A stretch of DNA of 50,380 bases, from positions 1 to 50,380 of the forward strand of contig NZ_NQKY01000022.1 in NCBI RefSeq assembly GCF_002252675.1, written 5' to 3'. Position numbers and translations under genes: made by a program. The DNA is from Synechococcus sp. BO 8801. Its GTDB lineage: Bacteria > Cyanobacteriota > Cyanobacteriia > PCC-6307 > Cyanobiaceae. The notes below the pieces were generated by a model. That model ran no database searches and had not been told where the DNA came from. It saw nothing but the letters and a program-made list of their open reading frames with translations. Within the stretch, counting starts at the first letter, position 1; the number at the start of each line of letters is the position of its first letter. This document shows positions 45,244 to 50,380 of this stretch, in pieces.

Positions 45244-45573
45244 CTACCAGCGCAGCAGGTTGAAGCGCTCCATGTCGACGGTTTCGCGGTTGCGATAGAG
45301 CGACAGCAGGATGGCCAGACCGACGGCCGCCTCGGCCGCGGCCACGGTGATCACGAAGATCGCGAACACCTGCCCCCGGATCAGCTGACCATCGAGGTAG
45401 TCGGAGAAGGCCATCAGGTTGATGTTGACGGCGTTGAGCATCAGCTCGATGCTCATCAGCACCCGCACGGCATTGCGGCTGTTGATCAGCCCCCAGACAC
45501 CGACGCAGAACAGCATGGCCGCGACGGCGAGAAAGGCCTCGAGGGGGATCGGGGAGGCGGCGTCGGAGATCAT
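45244..45573 (-). CDS. ndhE: NAD(P)H-quinone oxidoreductase subunit 4L
   Basis: A 109-residue NuoK-type subunit with three membrane helices: [40 protein letters not shown] and [20 protein letters not shown]. The two conserved Glu residues used in proton transfer (SIELMLN and VAAAEAA) are present. The ATG overlaps the ndhG stop (ATGA). It closes the ndhA-I-G-E cluster of the NDH-1 membrane arm. Confidence 0.96.
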   Translation of the reverse strand: MISDAASPIPLEAFLAVAAMLFCVGVWGLINSRNAVRVLMSIELMLNAVNINLMAFSDYLDGQLIRGQVFAIFVITVAAAEAAVGLAILLSLYRNRETVDMERFNLLRW

Positions 45574-46196
45574 GGCTTGGTGAGCAGGGTGGGGGCGTTG
45601 GCGGACGTCTCGATCAGCAGGGGGGTGCGATCCTTCTCGATCAGACCCTGATCGGCCGGCTCACCGGTGATCACGTCGGTGCTGAAGACGTCGCGGCGGG
45701 CCAGGACGATGGCCCCGATCATGGCCATCAGCAGCAGCACCGACGCCAGCTCGAAGGGCAGGAGATAGTCGGTGAAGAGGTGCTCGCCGATGCGGATGGT
45801 GGCTTCCTCGCCGACCGGCGTGGGGCCCGGCAGCGCCCATGGGGTGGTGAAGGCCACCCGCAGCAGCAGGGCGAACAGGCCGGCGCAGACGGCGCCGGAC
45901 AGGAGACGGCGGACCAGCAGGCCGGGGATCGCGGCGAGGGTTTCCTTCTTGTTCACGAGCATGATCGCGAACAGGATCAGGACATTGACCGCCCCGACGT
46001 AGACGAGGATCTGGGCGGCCGCGACGAAGCTGGCATTGAGCAGCAGGTAGAGGCCGGCCACCGAGAGGAAGACGCCGCCGAGCAAGAAGGCGGAATAGAC
46101 GATGTTGGGCAGCAGGACAACGCCCAGGGAGCCGATCACCGTGGTGGCCGAGAGCACCAGGAAACAGATCTGCTGGGTGGTGGAGGCGATCGACAT
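45570..46196 (-). CDS. ndhG: NAD(P)H-quinone oxidoreductase chain 6
   Basis: A 208-residue NuoJ-type subunit of the NDH-1 membrane arm. Five hydrophobic segments are visible ([99 protein letters not shown]). The ATG at 46196 overlaps the ndhI stop (ATGA), and its own stop overlaps ndhE (ATGA). Length is normal; the segment [17 protein letters not shown] is the conserved NuoJ core with the pi-bulge region. Confidence 0.95.
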   Translation of the reverse strand: MSIASTTQQICFLVLSATTVIGSLGVVLLPNIVYSAFLLGGVFLSVAGLYLLLNASFVAAAQILVYVGAVNVLILFAIMLVNKKETLAAIPGLLVRRLLSGAVCAGLFALLLRVAFTTPWALPGPTPVGEEATIRIGEHLFTDYLLPFELASVLLLMAMIGAIVLARRDVFSTDVITGEPADQGLIEKDRTPLLIETSANAPTLLTKP

Positions 46197-46798
46197 CAGG
46201 ACTCTGCGGTGCTGTCGGAGGGGAGGGTTTCCAGCACCTGGGACGGCAGCCGGCCGGCCCGGGGCTCGCTGGCGGGAACCCCATGGGGATCCATGGCGCC
46301 CTTGGGAAGGTAGGCCAGTTCCCGCAGGGCGAACACCGCCGGGTCGGAGGTGACGCTGGTGGGAAGGCGACCGAGGGCGACGTTGTCGTAGTTGAGGCTG
46401 TGACGATCGAAGGCCGCCAGCTCGTACTCCTCGGTCATGGAGAGGCAGTTGGTGGGGCAGTACTCCACGCAGTTGCCGCAGAAGATGCACACCCCGAAAT
46501 CGATCGAGTAGTTGCGCAGCTCCTTCTTCTTGGTGGCCTTGTTCATCACCCAGTCCACAACGGGCAGGTTGATGGGGCAGACCCTCACGCACACCTCGCA
46601 GGAGATGCACTTGTCGAGCTCGTAGTGGATCCGGCCCCGGTACCGCTCGGAGGGGATCAGCTTCTCGTAGGGGTACTGGACCGTGATCGGCCGCCGCCGC
46701 AGGTGATCGAAGGTGACCGCCAGCCCCTGGGTCATCGTCTGGGCCGCGCTCACCGCCTCCCGGGTGTAATCACCGACTTGCTTGAGAAACCCGAACAT
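46196..46798 (-). CDS. ndhI: NAD(P)H-quinone oxidoreductase subunit I, 2x[4Fe-4S]
   Basis: A 200-residue ferredoxin-like subunit linking the peripheral and membrane arms of NDH-1. Two [4Fe-4S] motifs are visible: [12 protein letters not shown] and [12 protein letters not shown]. The N-terminus ([20 protein letters not shown]) provides an amphipathic membrane-contacting helix. All eight cysteines are intact. It follows ndhA after a 78-bp gap and overlaps ndhG (ATGA). Confidence 0.96.
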   Translation of the reverse strand: MFGFLKQVGDYTREAVSAAQTMTQGLAVTFDHLRRRPITVQYPYEKLIPSERYRGRIHYELDKCISCEVCVRVCPINLPVVDWVMNKATKKKELRNYSIDFGVCIFCGNCVEYCPTNCLSMTEEYELAAFDRHSLNYDNVALGRLPTSVTSDPAVFALRELAYLPKGAMDPHGVPASEPRAGRLPSQVLETLPSDSTAES

Positions 46799-46876
46799 GG
46801 CTGGGGCGTGGGGGTTACGGGATGGGGACCATGATGGCCCCGAGGGGGCCGCTGTGTTGGTATCCGGGGAACGGGT

Positions 46877-48028
46877 TCAGCCGCCGAAGGCCACCGGGAA
46901 GGCCAGCTTGAGGCCGGCGGTGACCAGGAGGTTGACCAGGGCGATCGGCAGCAGGAACTTCCAGCCCAGGTCGAGCAGCTGGTCGATCCGCACCCGCGGA
47001 GTGGTCCAGCGCAGCAGGATCGCGAAGAACACCAGCAGATAGGCCTTGATGATCGTGCTGACGATGCCGATCGAGCCGGTGATCACCTGGACCAGCGGGG
47101 CGTCGGGGGAGAGACCCAGCCAGCCGGTGATCCACTCGACGGGCAGCGGGAAGCCCCAGCCGCCCAGGTAGAGCACCGACACCAGCAGGGCCGAGAGCAC
47201 CAGGTTGATGTAGCTGCCCAGGTAGAAGAGGGCGAACTTCATGCCGGAGTACTCGGTCTGATAGCCGGCCACCAGCTCCTCCTCCGCCTCCGGAAGGTCA
47301 AAGGGGAGGCGCTCACATTCCGCCAGGGCACAGATCCAGAAGATCACGAAACCGACGGGCTGACGCCAGATGTTCCAGCTGAAGATGCCGGCCCCGGTCT
47401 GCTGGGCGACGATGTCGACGGTGCTGAGGGAGTTGCTCATCATCACCACCGCCAGCACCGCCAGGGCCAGGGGGATCTCGTAGCTGATCGACTGGGCGGC
47501 GGCCCGCAGACCACCCAGCAGGGAGTACTTGTTGTTGCTGGAGTAGCCGCTCATCAGCAGGCCGATGGGCTGGATGCTGCTCAGGGCGATCCACAGGAAG
47601 ATGCCCACCCCCACATTGCTGATCAGGAGGTTCTGGCCGAAGGGCACCACCAGCCAGGACAGGATCACGGGCACCACCACCAGCACGGGGCCGAGGCTGA
47701 ACAGCAGGCCATCGGCCCGGGCCGGGATGATGTCCTCCTTGAAGACGAGCTTGAGGCCATCGGCCAGGGGCTGGAGCACCCCCAGGGCGCCGGCGTACTC
47801 AGGGCCAATGCGCTGCTGCACGGCCGCCGAGATCTTGCGCTCGAGCCAGACACTCACCAGCACGCCGACGACGGCCCCCACCAGCACCAGCACCATCGGC
47901 AGGGGCAGCCACAGCAGGCGGGCCGCCCCGGGGGTGAGGCCCATGGCCTGGGCGAGGTCGAGGAAGCTCGACTGGAGGTCGAGACCGGGGGGAGCAACGG
48001 CGGCACCCAGCAGGCCAGTGGACAGCAT
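46877..48028 (-). CDS. ndhA: NAD(P)H-quinone oxidoreductase subunit 1
   Basis: A 383-residue NuoH-type membrane subunit that forms most of the quinone-binding tunnel. Eight or so helices are visible; the family motifs [52 protein letters not shown] (with SYEIPLAL) and [20 protein letters not shown] are intact. The ATG at 48028 follows a GGAG-like ribosome-binding site (ACGGAGTTCTCTG) and lies 21 nt from a CCTAGGTT box, so it probably heads the ndhAIGE operon. The gltA gene is 51 bp upstream on the same strand. Confidence 0.96.
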   Translation of the reverse strand: MLSTGLLGAAVAPPGLDLQSSFLDLAQAMGLTPGAARLLWLPLPMVLVLVGAVVGVLVSVWLERKISAAVQQRIGPEYAGALGVLQPLADGLKLVFKEDIIPARADGLLFSLGPVLVVVPVILSWLVVPFGQNLLISNVGVGIFLWIALSSIQPIGLLMSGYSSNNKYSLLGGLRAAAQSISYEIPLALAVLAVVMMSNSLSTVDIVAQQTGAGIFSWNIWRQPVGFVIFWICALAECERLPFDLPEAEEELVAGYQTEYSGMKFALFYLGSYINLVLSALLVSVLYLGGWGFPLPVEWITGWLGLSPDAPLVQVITGSIGIVSTIIKAYLLVFFAILLRWTTPRVRIDQLLDLGWKFLLPIALVNLLVTAGLKLAFPVAFGG

Positions 48029-48049
48029 CAGAGAACTCCGTTGGGGGGG

Positions 48050-48057
48050 AACCTAGG
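48050..48057 (-). promoter_or_regulatory. Candidate -10 box of ndhA
   Basis: CCTAGGTT on the minus strand, 21 nt before the ndhA ATG and after gltA. It matches CCTAnnnT and suggests a short leader. Confidence 0.35.
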
Positions 48058-48079
48058 GGGAAACGGGTCAGCCAGTGAC

Positions 48080-49297
48080 TCAGCCAGGAACCGGACGGCT
48101 TTCCAGGGGGAGCCAGCCCCGCTCGGTGGGGCCGGTGTAGATCTGCGAGGGACGGTAGATGCGGTTGGCACCCAGTTGTTCCTTCCAGTGGGCCAGCCAT
48201 CCTGCCGTACGGGCGATGGCGAAGATGGGGGTGAACAGGTCGCGGGGAATACCGAGCTTCCGGTAGACGAGACCGGAGTAGAAGTCGACGTTGGGGTAGA
48301 TGCCCTTCGGCCCCAGCCGCCGGCCGGCCACCTCCTCCAGCTTGAGGGCCACGTCGTACATGGCGTCGTGGCCGAAGCGCTGGAAGAGCTCCTCCGCCAG
48401 ACCCTGCAGGATCACGGCCCGGGGATCCTTGACCCGGTACTCCCGGTGGCCGAAGCCCATGATCTTCTGCTTCTGGGCGATGGCCCGGTCGAGCCAGGGT
48501 TCCACCTGGTCGATGCTGCCGATCTGGTCGAGCATGTCGAGCACATCCTCGTTGGCGCCGCCGTGCAGGGGGCCGGCCAGGGTGCCCACCGCCGAGGCCA
48601 CCACCGCGTAGGGGTCGGTGAGGGTGCTGGCCGTGACCCGGGCGCTGAAGGTGCTGGCGTTGAGGCTGTGCTCGGCGTGCAGGATCAGGCAGGCGTCGAA
48701 GATCCGCGCCGCCAGTGGGTCGGGCTCCCGCTCGGTGAGCATGTAGAGGAAGTTGGCCGAGTAGGCCAGGTCGTCCCGGGGCTGGATCGGGTCCTGGCCC
48801 TTCCGGATCAGCTGGAACGCCGCCACCATCGTCGGGATCTTGGCGATCAGCCGCACCACCGCATCGACGATGTACTGGGGGTCGTAGAGGGCGCGGCGGG
48901 AATAGAAGAGCCCCAGGGAGGCCGCGCTGGCCTGCAGGGCATCCATCGGATGGCCCGTGGCCGGGAAGCACTTCATCATGTCGCGGATGCGGAAGCTGAG
49001 CCGCCGGTGCATCTGCACCTCCTGCTCGAACTCCCGCAGCTGGAAGATGGTGGGCAGCTCACCCCAGATCAGCAGGTAGGCGGTCTCCAGAAAGCTGCTC
49101 TGGCTCGCCAGCTGCTCGATCGGGTAGCCCCGGTAGGTGAGCAGGCCCCGCTGGCCTTCGATGTCGCACACCGCCGACTGGGTGGCCGGCACCCCTTCCA
49201 GACCGGGGCGGAACGTGGGCATGGCCGGCGCCGGGGGCGATGGAGAGGGAGGGGTGCCCTGAGGGTCGTTGGCCTCTGGGGTGCTCACCGCCGCCAT
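48080..49297 (-). CDS. gltA: Citrate synthase
   Basis: A 405-residue type II-like citrate synthase that joins oxaloacetate and acetyl-CoA. The N-terminal 25 residues are Pro/Ser-rich; the enzyme core begins MPTFRPGLEGVPATQSAVCD. Active-site text is intact: LHAEHSLNASTFSARV, VGTLAGPLHGGANEDVLDML, KIMGFGHREYRVKDPRA and PNVDFYSGLVYRKLGIP. In cyanobacteria the enzyme feeds 2-oxoglutarate synthesis for nitrogen assimilation. The ATG at 49297 is chosen, because a start at 49405 would reach into the phosphatase gene and the box at 49320-49327 would lie inside the coding region. Confidence 0.95.
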   Translation of the reverse strand: MAAVSTPEANDPQGTPPSPSPPAPAMPTFRPGLEGVPATQSAVCDIEGQRGLLTYRGYPIEQLASQSSFLETAYLLIWGELPTIFQLREFEQEVQMHRRLSFRIRDMMKCFPATGHPMDALQASAASLGLFYSRRALYDPQYIVDAVVRLIAKIPTMVAAFQLIRKGQDPIQPRDDLAYSANFLYMLTEREPDPLAARIFDACLILHAEHSLNASTFSARVTASTLTDPYAVVASAVGTLAGPLHGGANEDVLDMLDQIGSIDQVEPWLDRAIAQKQKIMGFGHREYRVKDPRAVILQGLAEELFQRFGHDAMYDVALKLEEVAGRRLGPKGIYPNVDFYSGLVYRKLGIPRDLFTPIFAIARTAGWLAHWKEQLGANRIYRPSQIYTGPTERGWLPLESRPVPG

Positions 49298-49319
49298 GCC
49301 GAATCCTGTGGATGGGATG

Positions 49320-49327
49320 AACTTAGG
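49320..49327 (-). promoter_or_regulatory. Candidate -10 box of gltA
   Basis: CCTAAGTT on the minus strand, 22 nt before the gltA ATG in the 68-bp gap after the phosphatase gene. It supports the start at 49297. Confidence 0.35.
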
Positions 49328-49365
49328 CGCAGGAACGGGCTTCTGCCGTAGCGCCGGCTGCCGGC

Positions 49366-49896
49366 TCAGGGGCGGGGCAGCCAGAGCTTCGGCCGCACCA
49401 GCCATTCCAGACGGGCGCTGCCGGCCAGCGCCGCCCCGGCCGGCACCACGGGCAGGCGCAGCAGGGCCAGGCCCGCCTTGCGCAGGGTGATGGCCCCGGG
49501 CGGCGCCCCCAGGAGGCGGGCCGCCAGCAGCCCCAGGTCCGGTTCATGGCCCACCAGCAACAGCCGGAAGGGCGCCGCCACGTCCCCCTCCGCCAGGGTC
49601 CGCCAGGCCGGCAGCAGGGGCAGGGGGTCACCCCCCGGCTCCAGGGCCTGGGCCAGTTCCAGGGCCGGGGCCAGCCCGGCCTCGCGGGCGATCTCCCCGG
49701 TCTGCCGGGCGCGGGCCAGGGGGCTGGAGAGCAGGCGATCGGCCCGCAGCCCCAGGCCGGCGGCCCGCTCCAGCACGGCCCGGGTGCGGGCCCGGCCGGC
49801 GGCGGTGAGTTCCCGCTCGGCGTCGACGCGGTCAGGGCTGCGCTCCTCGGCGATGCCATGGCGCAGCAGCAGCAGGTCCCAGCCCAGAGACGCCAT
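49366..49896 (-). CDS. SixA-type histidine phosphatase
   Basis: A 176-residue histidine phosphatase superfamily protein. The RHG motif is in WDLLLLRHGIAEERSPDRVD (phospho-accepting His near residue 13), SSPLARARQTGEIARE supplies the catalytic Arg, and the second His is in LLLVGHEPDLGLLA. SixA dephosphorylates phosphohistidine proteins such as phosphotransfer domains in E. coli; the partner here is not evident. It follows the unidentified upstream gene after 2 bp, so the two are co-transcribed, and gltA is downstream. Confidence 0.9.
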   Translation of the reverse strand: MASLGWDLLLLRHGIAEERSPDRVDAERELTAAGRARTRAVLERAAGLGLRADRLLSSPLARARQTGEIAREAGLAPALELAQALEPGGDPLPLLPAWRTLAEGDVAAPFRLLLVGHEPDLGLLAARLLGAPPGAITLRKAGLALLRLPVVPAGAALAGSARLEWLVRPKLWLPRP

Positions 49897-49898
49897 GG

Positions 49899-50380
49899 TC
49901 AGGCGTCCCCGAAGTCGAGACGGGCGTCCACCGCCAGCACCCCGGACTCCCCCGTCAGGGCCAGGGCCAGCCCCGCCACCGGGTCACTGAGGGGGCCTCC
50001 GGCCAGGGCGGTGAGGCGCTGCCACGGCTGCCAGGAGGCCAGCAGGTCGCGGGCCCGCGGACCATCGAGGGCCCACTGCAAGGCCGCCGCCGGGGCCGCG
50101 AGGACCTCCAGCGGGTCCTTGGGCTGTGCAGCGCCCTTCGAACCCGGTGCGTCGAGGCTCTCCAGCTGCCCCAGGGACTCCCCCCACCAGGCCTGGTCGC
50201 CCCGTTGCCAGCGCCAGCCCAGCAGGGGGGCCTGCAGCTGCTCGGCCCTGTCGTCGCGGCGGCCGGTGCCGGCCCGCAGCCGCGTCCAGACCTGCAGCGA
50301 GCGGCCCTCCACGTCCAGGGGAGCGGCGATCAGGCCATCGGCCGCCAGGGAGGCCTCGACGGCGGCCGCCGCCGGGCGAT
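49899..50380 (-). CDS. C-terminal part of an unidentified protein (possibly DUF3352)
   Basis: The frame is open on the minus strand from the right edge to the TGA at 49899, giving 160 residues of the C-terminal part. Legible segments include LIAAPLDVEGRSLQVWTRLR, LGWRWQRGDQAWWGESLGQL and DPVAGLALALTGESGVLAVD. It is rich in Ala, Leu, Trp and Arg, with no membrane segment in this part. The style recalls cyanobacterial DUF3352 proteins, but I am not certain. The stop lies 2 bp before the SixA start codon, so the two genes form one transcription unit. The N-terminus is outside the window. Confidence 0.6.
   Translation of the reverse strand, partial: RPAAAAVEASLAADGLIAAPLDVEGRSLQVWTRLRAGTGRRDDRAEQLQAPLLGWRWQRGDQAWWGESLGQLESLDAPGSKGAAQPKDPLEVLAAPAAALQWALDGPRARDLLASWQPWQRLTALAGGPLSDPVAGLALALTGESGVLAVDARLDFGDA

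Overview
The window comes from a high-GC picocyanobacterium of the Cyanobium / Synechococcus type. The evidence is an unbroken series of oxygenic-photosynthesis genes (psbD N-terminus, ycf3, ycf34, rpaA, rpaB, rbcR, crtB, crtP and seven ndh genes), the plant-like phytoene desaturase route to carotenoids, and very GC-rich, tightly packed genes with frequent GTG/TTG starts and 4-bp stop/start overlaps. The strain itself cannot be named from the sequence.

Layout. 1-1348: start of psbD (minus), then a UPF0367-type small protein, an ABC ATPase and tRNA-Asn(GUU). 1552-9348: two OmpR-family master regulators, RpaA and RpaB, flank holB-tmk-copper ATPase (one minus-strand operon), ycf3 and radA. 9320-13384: lipid operon plsX-fabH-fabD-plsC, overlapping the end of rpaB. 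13326-16795: DUF218 protein, tsaB and ycf34 on minus, then cca and an RRM RNA-binding protein on plus.

16847-30323 looks like an accessory block. It holds a 59-residue tail-anchored protein, a tail-anchored cyclic-nucleotide-binding-domain protein, three PAO/Tic55-like Rieske oxygenases, an MFS exporter, a DevBCA ABC exporter coupled to the third oxygenase, an alpha/beta hydrolase, a ParA-like ATPase with an Arg in place of the signature Lys, a Cache-HAMP receptor with no output domain, and a TolC-like outer membrane protein. The block runs into the carotenoid genes: crtP, crtB and tolC form one coupled minus-strand operon. The oxygenases, the two exporters and the outer membrane channel could together modify and secrete a small hydrophobic molecule. 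That is an inference from gene content and order and is the best candidate here for an undescribed system.

32832-43589: ndhM, a DUF3172 protein, rbcR (minus), an NnrU / zeta-carotene-isomerase-like protein, ndhF, ndhD, a LapA-domain protein, scpA, a sugar-nucleotide pyrophosphorylase, metF (minus) and a PedR-like LuxR regulator. 43608-50380 is all minus strand: ndhA-I-G-E followed by nadK and a CYTH protein, with gltA, a SixA-type phosphatase and the end of an unidentified protein upstream.

No stretch longer than 300 bases lacks a gene. The largest gaps are 1349-1551 (203 bp, with a palindrome and an inverted repeat), 95-275 and 32668-32831. No insertion sequence, CRISPR array, integrase or att-like repeat was seen.
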